Shown piece by piece: positions 47,001 to 57,594 of a DNA stretch of 64,000 nucleotides. The notes under the pieces are model-generated. The model searched no databases. It was given only the letters and a program-made list of their open reading frames with translations, and was not told the DNA's origin. Position 1 is the stretch's first letter; every line of letters starts with the position of its first letter. Source of the DNA: Camillea tinctor (taxonomy: Eukaryota > Ascomycota > Sordariomycetes > Xylariales > Xylariaceae); NCBI GenBank assembly GCA_022578605.1, contig MU394130.1, positions 62,001 through 126,000 of the forward strand. Reading direction: 5' to 3'. Both the position numbers and the translations under genes were made by a program.

Positions 47001-49498
47001 GTGCCCTCGACAGGATCGCCACTAGTTTTATGTCCGAGGTGCCCCTTCTTTCTGCTAGCGAAATGCGTAACTTTTCGGTTATTAGCCACGAGGCGCTTAT
47101 ATTTTTCAAAGATCATATCCGTAACGCCGTGATAGCCTTCTATCGTCTTGTAGCGTACGTCTTCGGTGGAAATTACGGAGAGAAGTTGACTATAGCGAAG
47201 GCTCTTGTCACTACTGCTCCGCCTATCCTCGCGGAGCTGGTGAGATCCATCCCGAGAGTCATTCTTCAACCAAACGCGTGGAAAATCAGCCTCAACCTTC
47301 CAGAGACCTCATTGACAGCAGACTCGGGACTGGCTTATTGGAATGCCAACGATAGGACGTGGGCCATTCTTCTAGGTTATCTCTCGATCTCATGTCTTGC
47401 CGCCCTATACCTAGGAAGAGGGGCCCCGTTTTCTACGGGGCAGACTGCTCAGGAATGGGAAGCGTCCATCATTGATGCGTTGAACCAAGCAAGCGGCGTT
47501 ATGAAAGTCATCTTGATTATCAGCATCGAGATGCTCATCTTCCCTTTGTACTGCGGCCTACTGTTGGACTTCGCACTACTTCCACTCTTCGAGAGCACCA
47601 GCCTCAAGTCGCGATTGTTATTCACCTACCACTACCCGTTAACCTCAATCTTTGTGCATTGGTTTGTTGGTACCGGGTATATGTTCCACTTTGCGCTATT
47701 CGTTTCAATGTGTCGCAAAATCATGCGCAAGGGTGTTCTGTGTAAGTCTACACAAATCGATATCCTGTCATCATGCACTTTGCTAACCTGGTCCGTAGAT
47801 TTCATCCGTGATCCTGATGATCCAGAGTTCCATCCAGTTCGCGATGTTCTCGAGCGCAACGTTACCACTCAGCTCCGCAAGATACTATTCTCCGCATTTG
47901 TCTACGGAGCCTTGGTCGTGATTTGCTTGGGTGGTGTTGTGTGGGGCCTATCTATCACGCTGCCAAACGTCTTACCGATACATTACTCATCTAATGAACC
48001 GGTTCTCGAGTTTCCCATTGATCTGCTCTTCTACAACTTCCTAATGCCTCTGGCTGTGAGGTTTTTCAAGCCCAGCGATGGGCTTCATGCTATGTACACT
48101 TGGTGGTTCCGGAAATGTGCTCGGGCGTTGCGCCTCACCTGGTTCCTCTTTGGGGAGCGACGTATCGATGAAGAGGGCACACTGGCACTCCCGGCCAATT
48201 CACCATATTACAGCTTGCCGTGGTGGCGCAAGCTGCTCCTCGAGGTGAATAGCCAAAATGAAGTAGTACCGAAGACATGGCACGACACGTTCGATGGTGG
48301 TAAGGCTAAGCCTACCTCGAAGATTTCCTCGGAGGACATGATCCTTTACAGTGACAACAAAGCTGCCCTGGTCCGGTCCGGACAACTGATTACTAACGGC
48401 CGTTTTGTCCGTTCACCCGCATCTGACCAGGTGAAAATTCCCAAAGGACAGGCAGTTTTTCTTGACGTATCAGAACAGGACATCAGACCGGATGGGAAAG
48501 TCGACGGACATGAACCCGACTTCCACTCAGGTAACCACTACCAATTTGTTTACGTCCCACCGTGGTTTCGAGTCCGTGTGTTTCTGTTCATCCTCTCCAT
48601 CTGGATCTTCGCAGCAGTAACCGGGGTGGGCGTAACCATCGTACCGCTTGTATTCGGTCGACGGATGTTTAAAGTCCTGATCCCTTCTCACATCCGCACA
48701 AATGATATCTATGCTTTCAGTATTGGTATTTACATTCTCGGGTCAGCGACATATTTCGCTTTCCATATACGAACAATGGTTCAGCAGCTCAGGAATTGGT
48801 GTTCCTCTGTTGTCAACTCCATGTTTGACCGGCATGCGCTCAATAGAGGAGCCCGTCTCCTCCAACATGCATCTCAACTGGTATACACCTACATTGTTCT
48901 CCTGGTAGTGTTCCCACTCCTGATCACACTCTTGGTCGAGCTATACTTGCTCATGCCTCTCCACACATATATGTACCCAATGGGGGTCGAGGGCACAACG
49001 CGGCTTGGCGGCTTACGAGATGGCCATACGATTAGAGTCATACAAGCCTGGACGCTAGGTATTCTCTACCTCAAGCTAGGTTCTCGTGCTCTGACATTGT
49101 ACGGCGGTCGCCCCGCTCAGGCAGTGCGGGCTGTTTTGCGTCGGGGCTGGCTTGAGCCAGACGTGGGCGTCCTCACGCGCGCTTTTGTCATACCAGGAGT
49201 AACCGCATCCCTCGCGATGATTTTTACACCGCCAATAATAGCGTGGCTGTTCATTAGCAGGGGTATGGCGGGCACCTCGCATCTCCCACATGAGATGCAA
49301 GTGTTGATCTTCCGACTAGCATACCCGTTGACAGCCCTGTTTTGGGCATGCATTCTGATGATACGAAATATGGTACGTGTATTCGAGACTTGGCAGGTAC
49401 GTATCAGGGATGAGGCGTACCTTATGGGGGAACGTCTCCATAACTTTGGCGGAACCGCATCTAAGGGTTCAGTCTGGCGAGGCAGCACAAGGCTATAA
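44027..49498 (+). CDS. doa10: ER membrane E3 ubiquitin ligase, RING-CH type (Doa10/Ssm4/MARCH6)
   Basis: Two exons, 44027-47741 and 47799-49498, give 1804 residues. The N-terminal C4HC3 RING-CH domain has ligands C61, C64, C78, C80, H88, C91, C104 and C107 (CRICRG, CKCSGS, HQDC, CELC). Many membrane segments follow, as in the 14-helix Doa10 family: two before residue 180, one near 330, then the central cluster with a conserved TEB4-Doa10 region and a C-terminal set. Between them lies a long hydrophilic loop (residues about 370-870) rich in Asp, Ser and Gln. Role: ubiquitination of misfolded and short-lived proteins at the ER and inner nuclear membrane with Ubc6 and Ubc7. The 57-nt intron (47742-47798) is a multiple of three without a stop; splicing restores GVLYFIRDPDDP, typical of the family. 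Confidence 0.96.
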   Translation: MDNHNRPHDHGLALDHHRHKHPRARSDSDSTMDDPPAPASVSASGAARFQSHDTAVDPDTCRICRGEGTPEEPLFYPCKCSGSIKFVHQDCLMEWLSHSQKKHCELCKTPFRFTKLYSPDMPKRLPYHIFISHMTKYLFRNMLVWMRAALVASVWLGWLPYLMRSVWSFLFWISDEGFGPGPHGLDTRNATASMRTTGDMTSLSVTGTTTCPSTPLLAATTTVASIGGIIDQIPVSNLLKAISKPLNISATQSWLRMLFGMSTTTTEGTLPSPLGNLNITHFDKAAIPTVHSAYPSLLSEVSILKNLTRNPTINRTIIAVLEGQIITLLVIVCFILIILVRDYVVQQQPEINMRAAFANPNPLPAEPLEIVPHVHGQEDHDQEDGDSDSSSDMALDGRDDENERRDRRPVVVGPQDIRQRPIAAVRRRPTRQNVALANDGVHRLNESEQHTTAQANAARGDSAEDRLLNGAEDEQLRSPAGIDSEDASQSTVKEYLRIYREAGGDRDRILQMIRDEGLEYRLRYWVRVTHAMANNSRTPFNNTGFPDLAGSSGGHEDSQQEQVPPMPTPLQTTRADSDGSSWTWADSEESTDANNASNGKGKERDQPSTEGNASKLEDVPQWSPRPDSRDSFREEQYPVLEAPVLAPSYTRPRSVSDGPQVYNSINPLANNSWSFTNLPSDGAVGESSDLASFDQTSQPTRPAPTSSGPIPNPDAIDALTSARSHSDDSTPRDDGHRHHVDTAPFHGNGVGESDSIPHDNGTANNIYAGEGDQNGNPIATGVRVQEMGHAANAIAQRPGGIVDRVADFMWGDVNPGQADALPQEPVDIFGDNQNAPFMDADRDGDIIDDDEVEMAPDVVEAAVAAGLDPEAIDDAEDFEGIMELIGMRGPVAGLFQNAIFCAFLVSISIFLGVFVPYNIGRIAVWTLANPTRLIRMTFSFAKFLQDGALFVAGCVSHFVFKMFNNIRELAGIHYGGQTMNALMTNAKELGVGALDRIATSFMSEVPLLSASEMRNFSVISHEALIFFKDHIRNAVIAFYRLVAYVFGGNYGEKLTIAKALVTTAPPILAELVRSIPRVILQPNAWKISLNLPETSLTADSGLAYWNANDRTWAILLGYLSISCLAALYLGRGAPFSTGQTAQEWEASIIDALNQASGVMKVILIISIEMLIFPLYCGLLLDFALLPLFESTSLKSRLLFTYHYPLTSIFVHWFVGTGYMFHFALFVSMCRKIMRKGVLCKSTQIDILSSCTLLTWSVDFIRDPDDPEFHPVRDVLERNVTTQLRKILFSAFVYGALVVICLGGVVWGLSITLPNVLPIHYSSNEPVLEFPIDLLFYNFLMPLAVRFFKPSDGLHAMYTWWFRKCARALRLTWFLFGERRIDEEGTLALPANSPYYSLPWWRKLLLEVNSQNEVVPKTWHDTFDGGKAKPTSKISSEDMILYSDNKAALVRSGQLITNGRFVRSPASDQVKIPKGQAVFLDVSEQDIRPDGKVDGHEPDFHSGNHYQFVYVPPWFRVRVFLFILSIWIFAAVTGVGVTIVPLVFGRRMFKVLIPSHIRTNDIYAFSIGIYILGSATYFAFHIRTMVQQLRNWCSSVVNSMFDRHALNRGARLLQHASQLVYTYIVLLVVFPLLITLLVELYLLMPLHTYMYPMGVEGTTRLGGLRDGHTIRVIQAWTLGILYLKLGSRALTLYGGRPAQAVRAVLRRGWLEPDVGVLTRAFVIPGVTASLAMIFTPPIIAWLFISRGMAGTSHLPHEMQVLIFRLAYPLTALFWACILMIRNMVRVFETWQVRIRDEAYLMGERLHNFGGTASKGSVWRGSTRL
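47742..47798 (+). other. In-frame spliceosomal intron in doa10 (57 nt)
   Basis: Donor GTAAGT, branch-like GCTAACCTG and acceptor CGTAG. It is 57 nt with no stop, so a translation without splicing stays open and would insert 19 residues into the conserved VLYFIRDP region. Confidence 0.85.
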
Positions 49499-50444
49499 AG
49501 AGGAGCTAGGATGGATGACCTTTTCTCACCTCATTTGTCATGAAGTTGTCGACCTTCAGTGTAACTAGTTATATCCTAGAATATGTTATAAATGAAACAA
49601 ACACGTCGCATTTCACTTAACTTCGGAGACTTAACATATCCATGAGCATCCTACCTTTCTTATAGCATACATATTTCCTCACGCGAACCCAATTCAAACC
49701 CCCCACCAAGTTCCGTAAGCTTGAGGTGTGACTGAGATGTGAGACGTGTCGCTGGAATTCATCGACAGGGGCAAGTTGGTATTATACGAGCATGGCAGAT
49801 TGACTAATACACTGTGGGACACTAATTTGGTGGAAATCAAGTTGTGGTGGTATAGTAATAAATGGTATGTATGCCTTAGTCGTCATGGTATGGTAACACT
49901 ACTGTTCATACTCGTTATGTTGTGTAAAAAAAGAATTAAAAAAAAAAATTGATGTACATGAATCTGTCCCTCCCGACACCCTATCATGGTAAATGCCCTA
50001 ATCCATCAACACCATTGCAATCAATTCGATAGCCAACCCTCTTAGTCTATATTCGAACCCCTCCCCGGTCTTCCAAAGTCACGCCATATACGCTCCAATA
50101 ATGACACCCTACCTCGTGATGTATCTCCCGACAAACCCCGTGGGATAACTCTCAATGAGGGATGTACATCCGGCTAGATTAGGTAGGTAGTAGAGCAGGT
50201 AGTGGAGTCATGTCTAAACGAACGAGAAGATGGACAGGCCCCTAAGATACGCATAGTGGCTATGCCGCCGGTCGATGAACGCCTATTATCTATCTTGAGA
50301 TAGTATAGGAATGGGCAGAAAGAGAGGGATTAATTGAATGTTCCCGCAAAACGTTTCCGTCTTGCGTCCGCTCTATGCCTTTCCTTATTTTCTCTGTCTC
50401 ATCGACAAAGCAGAGAATACTGATTCCAGCTCTACAAGAGCTTT
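49499..50444. other. Intergenic spacer between convergent genes
   Basis: This holds the 3' ends of the doa10 gene and of the MFS gene. It has an A-tract near 49936-49950. No gene is supported. Confidence 0.5.
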
Positions 50445-52496
50445 CTACGTCGGCATAGACACAATGGTGTTGAGATTCTGTAGCCGGCGGTGCAGATGGT
50501 GACTGGGCACGCCCTCGTCTCCATTCTCATCCAGGTCTATACTGTTCTTACGACTTTGCGCGCGGCTGGCAGTGCGGCTCTGGTGCCGGCTGTGGTAGCG
50601 GCTTGCCGCGTGCTGACTAGATACGTAAGAGCTACGACGAGACGTAGGACCAAACCCGCCTCCCGGTCGGTGGGGAACATTGCCGTGCTCGACGTCGTGG
50701 CTGGTTGCGCCCGAGTGGTGTGACACCACACTGATCCGACGGCCCTGGAATTCACCCGTGCCATGAGCAAGGCTTTGCGCGAAGGGGGACCGCTTGCGCA
50801 GTGCGGGTCCTTTCCAGTAGATGACGTATATGGCAGCGACGAGCAGCGACGAGATACAGAACAAGATTGTGGAGGCATATTGGAGGTTCATGCCCTTCTC
50901 CGCACCGATGTTAGTGTAGAAGGGGGTGGCCGGAACGGTCAGAATACCAGCAAGGAAGTCTCGCGCCCATCCGTTACCTCCCGTGGCCGAAGCGGAATAT
51001 GGACCGTAGGCGCAGATCATGTAATCGATGGTCGCCATGTAAATCGCATAGTTAGCGATACCGATGATGCCGCTCCCGAACATAGACCCGATCCAGTGCA
51101 ACGGGGGGCCGCTGCTCGTCCACGCGAAGATGATGAGACCGATGGGCAGACAAGGCGCGAGCCAAAGCAACAGATACATACGCGATTCATATTGCGCATG
51201 CTCGTCGTTTGGATGGGAAGCCCTGCGCTTCTCGTTCTGCTTGAATGCGGGGATAAACAGAAGCCAGGCGATTACGTACCCCAAGCCGATGGGAATGAAC
51301 GAAAGACCTATTTGCCAGGAGTTGAAGTTCCACTGCGAGTACACGAGAACAAACGATTGAATCTGCATGAAGATCAGGGCATCAGAGAAGCCTGAAAGCA
51401 GAGAAAGCGTCAGCACGATCGGCTCTGTGAGGAACATGCGGAAAGGCCGGAGCCACGTGTAGATGAGCTCCTTGAACGTGAAGCGATCCCAGAACGACTC
51501 GATCTCGTCGGGCCCGTAAACATTGGGGTCCTGTCCCGACTCTCGGCGCTTCTTGGCAATGCGGTTCAGCATGATGGTCGTGCGCGTCTCAGGTACAGTA
51601 AACAGGTGAAGCAGCTGCACGGCGCCGCCGAAAATCAGCTGGATCCAGATGCACCATCGCCAAGCTTCCTGCGGGCGCAAAGTTTCGACGAATCCTCCCA
51701 CGATCGGGCCGAGAATAGAACCTCCGACGGAAGAAAAGACACTAGAAAGCTTGGAGTCAGCGGCTCATTCGCCTTATATCGCCATTGCTGATGGACCTAT
51801 AGCTACCAGGAGCTAGGAAACTCCTGACGCAAGGGAGATCGATAGCAAGCAGGACAGGGGCGGTAAAGCACGTGGTAAAATGTCGACTTACATGTAAGCT
51901 ACGGCATACTGCTGTCTATCGCTCTCAAACAAATCGGCGATCATGCCAAGCGTAACGCTGCCTCCAGCTGTGGAAAGACCGCCAAGAGCTCTGCCAGCCA
52001 AGAGACATCCAAAGTTCGGCGCTAGCACAACGGGCAGAGTGAAGATGTTGACGAGGAAGAGCGACGCCTGGAGGATTGGCTTGCGCCCGAATTCCTCGGA
52101 CCAAGGTGCCCAAAGTTCACATCCGAAGGCGTAGGTGACCAGAAAGATGGCGGCTCCGACACGGGCAGCCTGCTCGCTTACGTTGAAATGCTCTGAGATG
52201 CCCCCGATGCCGTTCGAGTATAAAGACGTGTTGAAGTTCATAGATGTTTGCACCAGGAAAATAACCGTCAGGATCCACCACTTCTTCCACTCCGGGAACG
52301 CGAATCCTAGCTCAGCTTCGCACTCGTCCTCGGTGATCTCGCGTTTCCCGGTCTGCTCCTTGACTTTCTCCTTCTCAATATTCTTTGCGGCAATCGTCTG
52401 GTCCACGGTAGGGCCGATGGCGCTGCCGCGGTGACCATGAGGCCCGACAGTTTCATCGGAACTGTCGCCCTGGCCGGGCGTCGAAGACTGACGCAT
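50445..52496 (-). CDS. MFS drug:H+ antiporter-type transporter (DHA1)
   Basis: Two exons (52496-51892, 51741-50445) give 633 residues. The start is the ATG at 52496; the frame is open upstream only through a GTG. A hydrophilic N-terminus of about 80 residues ends in PEWKKWWILTVIFLVQ, the first helix. The loop after helix 2 carries the MFS motif A form (APWSEEFGRKP), and helix 5 the antiporter-type motif (VFSSVGGSILGPIVGGFVE), as in DHA1 exporters with 12 helices. A cytosolic loop between helices 6 and 7 and a long C-terminal tail of about 110 residues follow; the tail is rich in Ser, Arg and His (RRSSYVSS, HSRHQSRTASRAQSRKNS) and contains likely phosphorylation sites (RxxS). Exporter of drugs or metabolites, or polyamine-type; substrate unknown. 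Confidence 0.92.
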
Positions 52497-53030
52497 AGTA
52501 ATAGAAACAACTATCACAACAAACAGCTACAATGCTACGTAATAGTAGATCTTATATGTGCGACGAAGACGAAGATAATCAGAAAGAGAGAGGGTCCCGT
52601 CCCTTGAAGAAGAGTTGGGGTAAAGATAAATAGAGTTGGGCTACCGAGAGACGGACTGAGGGTGAGAGAGAAAATAAACAAGCCCAACGCCAGCTAATTC
52701 GATGCTTTGGAATGTGTATGGTAGCGAGGAGCAACCATACAGAATAGGAGGAGGCTAGGATTGGTCAGGAGGGGTGGGCGAGTGAGGACAAGAGGATGTT
52801 CAAGCAGACGGGGAGGGTAACCTGGGGGAATGGGGTCATCCCCAGTTTATATACACCCCAGAGAGGAGGGAGGGAAGGGGAAGACGAGGAGTAGGAGGAG
52901 ACGGAAGAGGATCAACGCCAGCAAGCCACACTAGAGAAGCAGTGACAGGATCAGGAGCAGGGGACCTGAACCTAAACCTAAGGATAAGGTAAGAAAGGTA
53001 AGAGCGAGAGGCCGAAAGGAGGAGGGAGTT

Positions 53031-53050
53031 AAAAAAAAAAAAAAAAAAAA
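53031..53050. repeat. A homopolymer tract
   Basis: About 20 A bases in the presumed promoter/leader region of the DHA1-type gene on the minus strand. Confidence 0.8.
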
Positions 53051-54019
53051 GGCAGATAGACAAATAGAATAGGATGTGGATGATCTTGATAGACCCAAAC
53101 TGGAAGGGTGGGAGGGTCCGGATCCGGTGATCCTAGTCTGGGGGAATAAGAGAATAAGAACAGCTAGCATACACTTACACGTTACCTTTAGGTAGGTTCA
53201 TAGCCTTTTACCGTACGATATATCTGGTGATCAGCTTTGTACCAGTATCCCCGGACTGTTACTTATTACATGTCGCCTGCTTACCTCCGGACCTCTTACA
53301 CTTGCACCCTACTTGCTCGACTTTTTACTCACCTACTACCTACCCACCTCATGTACATACCGAGCAGGCTTCTAGACGCCCAACGCACATACATAATACA
53401 TAACATACTACTTTCTGCATCGTTATGGACCCCCGAGTTGCGTCTAGATCCGAATAGACAACCGACGATGTTATGCGTGTCTTGCTTTCTGGGGGGGGTT
53501 TTTTTCTGATCCCCATAGACCATAAAGCGTAGTAGTAGAAGAGAAGTTTAAAGATGAACACAGCCAAGAGAATGATTAATACGGAAAACAAAAAAGAATA
53601 CAAATAGTAATGACAATAATGACAATAATAATAATAATAATAATAATATCCGGAAGGCGGTTTCGGGTAGCTAGTGTAAGTGAATCGGCAGCAAACTCCT
53701 ACCGACCCGCTAATGACGCAAGATGGCATGGGTAATGGCAGCTTCGGTGTCGGAGCCTGGCTGAGTATTGGTTCCCGGAAGAGCCTCCCATCCTGTCTCT
53801 GTACTAGTATCTATCTCTTATTATTATTATTATTATTTTTTCGCCTCATCCGGCCCGTTTTGACCCCTATTTACTTACTCACTACATTAAAATAAAGAAT
53901 GCCAGTGTTAGTGTAGTATCTGCCATTTTAATATCCAAGACCAAAGCTTTGGCGGGGAAGTAGAAAAGGAGGGTTAGTTTGCCAGGTTGCTGGGTTTAAG
54001 GGTAGTTTAAGTCGTATTG

Positions 54020-54165
54020 GTTTTTTTTTTTTTTTTTTTTTTTTAAGTTGATGCAAGAAGGGGGAAAGAGAAAAGAACAGAAAAAAAAAGACACAGAGAG
54101 AAAGGGTGGGGGAGAGAGACAAGCTCGAGAGGAACAGTGCGGGATAAAAAAAACATAAGAACATC

Positions 54166-54200
<35 letters not shown>
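54020..54200. repeat. Opposed T and A homopolymer tracts
   Basis: A T-tract of about 25 (54020-54044) and an A-tract of about 34 (54167-54200) face each other about 120 bp apart and are complementary, so the DNA or its transcript could fold into a long stem. Confidence 0.7.
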
Positions 54201-54202
<2 letters not shown>

Positions 54203-55397
54203 AAATGCACCGAGCACATGTAACACTACAGGTTCTCGTGGCTAAGATGATGATATCATCGAAAATGTTGGTGTCTAATAGGTTTGGGGGGATTTGGGGG
54301 GGCTTTGGGACACAACGTGAAGTACCTAAGTACCCAGTATCAAGGAATGACCCATAAAAGATGTGAGACATACTCTGCAGGTAGTATATTGTAGGAGGTA
54401 AAAGGTACTTGAACTTATGAGGTAGATGGTTAGATGGTACTACATAGCACGTAGCAAACCAACCTTAAGCTGATGCTACGTTGAGTTACAGGTTGGAACT
54501 TTACCTATCATCATCATCATCGTCATCCTAAGTCACATTCACATGGACTATCCACATCGCATCACTTCACCACTTATTACAGTACCTAGCGTATAAGAAA
54601 CCCACTTTAACTCCCCACCTAACTTCATTGCATTCTTTCTACGGCCTTTTGATCTTTTTTTTTTCTTCCATCTCACCTCACTTTACTTTCCCTCACCTCA
54701 CCCGGTCTCTGAGGTCTTGAAAAAAATATGCTTAGAAGGGAGGGGGAGGGTTTATAATAAAAAGAAAATACAAAATAAAAACAAAATGCCAGTGATATAA
54801 TAAAAGTAAAATCAAATACTAGAAAGCACTAATAAGGTTACCTATCTCAGGTAGCTATGCTTCCTGTTATTGCCACTTTTTATTATCCTCACGTATAGTA
54901 TTGTACCTAATATGCCCATTAGTAAGTATTGTAAGGATCAGTAGGTCATCAGTTCATTCATAAAAGTCCGGCCGAGTGTACACTACGCTAGAACTCGACA
55001 CTGTAGTAATGTACCTACATACCCACTCCTGCGGGGAACCAACTCTCCCCCCGGGGAAACACAAGGGGGAAAAATGGATATGAGAAAAGGCAGAGGGGGG
55101 GGAAAAGGATGCCAATTACTCTAAAAAGGATTGGTCAACAAGGTTCAATTGAAATGGGACAATAAAGTTCGGAAATGTACCTACACTACACTACATATAC
55201 ATACACATATACATCGATGTAGGTCACTACATGACCCATACATATATGTGTGCCTTAAACGCACCTTGAATAACCTATCAAGATAGTAGGTGATGTACTT
55301 TAGTCATTCGCATAAGAAGCCTCTGGCGAGAGGATATAAGGGTTTATAATAGGTAAGCATGTAGTGTAATTATTCACCGTTCTGACCGTTCCCGTCA

Positions 55398-55442
55398 CAC
55401 ATCGACATCGACGTCGACATCGATACCGACATTGATACCGGC
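55398..55442. repeat. GACATC-type hexamer repeat
   Basis: Imperfect tandem units of ATCGAC/GACATC (atcgacatcgacgtcgacat and similar). A weaker relative (atcaacatcgacatc) is at about 8497-8521. Confidence 0.7.
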
Positions 55443-57290
55443 ATCAATGCGGCGTAAAAGTTGTCCAAGCTCTACCTGCCAAGGAGAATTTCTAGTACGT
55501 CATTGGGTATCGCGAATACAATGGAGCACCGGCTTTCAAGGGTCGACCCGGCTGGGCGCTTTTCGAACCCTGGTATACCCTGCCATAGTTACATCTCATC
55601 GCAAGCCACAGCCGGCAATAAGTGTATACTAGTCAGTACCTAGGTAGCTGCCTAGGTAGCTTGGCTGCTTAGTATGTCGCTAAGCAGCAAGCTGACAAGG
55701 TGCAGAATACAAACCCTGCGCTTACAACTTACACTTACAGTACAGTACGTACAATCACACTGCACCTTGGTCAAAAGGCTGCAAGGCTAGTCTACGTCTG
55801 GCTGGAGATTTGATTCCTCCAAACCTTCGAACCATGGTGTGAATACTTATCGATCACCACCCGGTGTTTCCTAGGTTAGATCGTTTTGGTTTCCCTATTA
55901 TTAGAAATCACGATTTAATAATCCTCCGCGTGTTATGGGCAAACAGTTCTCCTTATTATTATTTATACTATTTTATAATCATGTAGGTTAGGTATGTATG
56001 TGCATACAATGTATGGAGTAAATATCTTTGGATATGGATAGGATCTAACCAACCTAACGAAAAAGGACGCAAATCATTAGTCAAAATAATACTATATTTT
56101 CACAATGTCATTCGATTTACACGCTACCTCACTTACATCCTCATTACCTGAGATAACTGTATCTATCTAACTGACATCTATGTTCACCATGACTTTTTGA
56201 GGGATTTTCAAGTATGAGGGGAAAAGAGAGAGAGGGATAGAGAAAGACAGAGGAGGGAGAAAAGAAAAGAACAAGAAAAAGTCGCGTGGTCATGCATGAT
56301 CTCTCTCCATCTCAACCTATGAACTCCGCATAATTCATCTTTCTCAGCTTTGGGGATTTCCAATGAGTCGCGCCGGAATTTTCGCTTGCGACCCTACACT
56401 GCTTATCCCATCCTCAAGAAAAGAAAAAGCCATACCCATCTTCTCGAAGCGGTAAAGAGCATCACCTCAGCGAAAGTACGGGGAAGTAAGGGGTTCCCCA
56501 CCCCCAATTGGGTGATGGTGTAGTATTGGGAGCGAGCGATGGCCACGCTAGCAAATGCCATGCCATCTATTCGCCTCCTCCGTCTTGCGGAAAGCTGCAG
56601 GCACGAGATGTGAGCCTAAATGCCTTTTGCGATTTTGAACGACTGAAACCAGGTCCTATTCTATAATGTACTCCAACTCAGTTACCATGCTGTTGGTGCT
56701 CGTCTACTCGGGATCGAATCAGGTCCTGGTATTCTCGACCGCAGAGTCCAGGGCCATGTTGACACCACGGGTAATATCGGATCCTTCGCGATGGCTAGAG
56801 GCTATACGCACTGAGAGTTTATGTGAACGCCTTTGCGGGTGGTGGGAGAGAGCCTTAAAAACCTAGGCACGTACAGTACATATATAGAAAGATGAGATAA
56901 TGACCTGTCTGCTGTGGGGAATCTTGGTTGGGCATGAAATATTCGGGATTCTGTTTCCTGGTCACCATGCCGTTGTAGTCATTCATAGCCAAAAGCCAAA
57001 AAAAAAAAAAAAAAGGGGGGGGGGAGGGTTAGCATACAGAGCCTACCGACTTGAGTTACGGCGACTATGTCCTAGCTAACTTGTCTTAAGGGTGGCCATA
57101 TATATAGGTTAATAGAATTAGTACTGACTAGACGCTGGTAGTAGGGGGCAAACGACGACCTCGCTCACGAGATTGGTTCTCTTGATGTCAACTATAAAGC
57201 CGTCTGTCACTGAGATTCTTGACTCTCTACCTATATACTAGATATGTGCACATGAACGAACGTAAAATGCATTTACTTAATTACGTGCTT

Positions 57291-57319
57291 ATCTCAGACG
57301 GATCTGAGGCGGATCTCAG
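57291..57319. promoter_or_regulatory. Candidate operator: direct CGGATCT repeats
   Basis: CGGATCT occurs at 57299-57305 and 57310-57316, 11 bp apart (one DNA turn), with ATCTCAG flanks at 57291-57297 and 57313-57319. It is about 280 bp upstream of the hydrolase start. CGG is the half-site of Zn2Cys6 proteins and such a regulator is encoded 1.3 kb away. Binding is inferred. Confidence 0.4.
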
Positions 57320-57527
57320 TAGAAATGACTTATCTCGCATTTTCCGATCTCTTGTCGGCAAATTAATTCGCTTCATGTTACGCCCCGGTTATTCAACTAT
57401 TGGACCGTCAATTGAATTCAATGCCCGGTCTACGAAATGCAATACGCTTGACGTCTCTATTAAATCTGCTGCTAAAGCTAGTAATGGAAATTTAAGAGCT
57501 TTGTAACGTGCGTGCCACTTGCAAAGA

Positions 57528-57554
57528 TCATGACAGTCTGATCGTCTGTCATGA
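57528..57554. promoter_or_regulatory. Perfect 9-bp inverted repeat just upstream of hydrolase gene
   Basis: Arms TCATGACAG and CTGTCATGA flank a 9-nt spacer, 41 bp before the first ATG at 57595. It may be an operator or an RNA hairpin in the leader. Confidence 0.4.
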
Positions 57555-57594
57555 GAGGGTTGGACTGGACAGCTTACGGTCCCATTAAACAACA

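Larger units (their letters stand above)
52497..57594. other. Large gene-poor region with simple repeats
   Basis: 5.1 kb without a supported gene. It contains A- and T-tracts (53031-53050, 54020-54044, 54166-54200), (TAA)n/(TTA)n tracts at 53624-53648 and 53818-53838, a GACATC-type hexamer repeat at 55398-55442 and a conserved-looking, GC-richer patch at 56350-56650 with CCCCAC/GTGGGG-type palindromes (ggggttcccc near 56490). The last 300 bases carry candidate operators for the hydrolase gene. Confidence 0.45.

Noticed and set aside
53928..54371. Minus-strand frame of 147 codons
   Set aside because: It consists largely of homopolymer-encoded Phe and Lys runs; this is simple sequence, not a protein.
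57219..57506. 95-codon plus-strand frame upstream of the hydrolase
   Set aside because: Overlaps the candidate operator region, no homology features, and the true hydrolase start is downstream.
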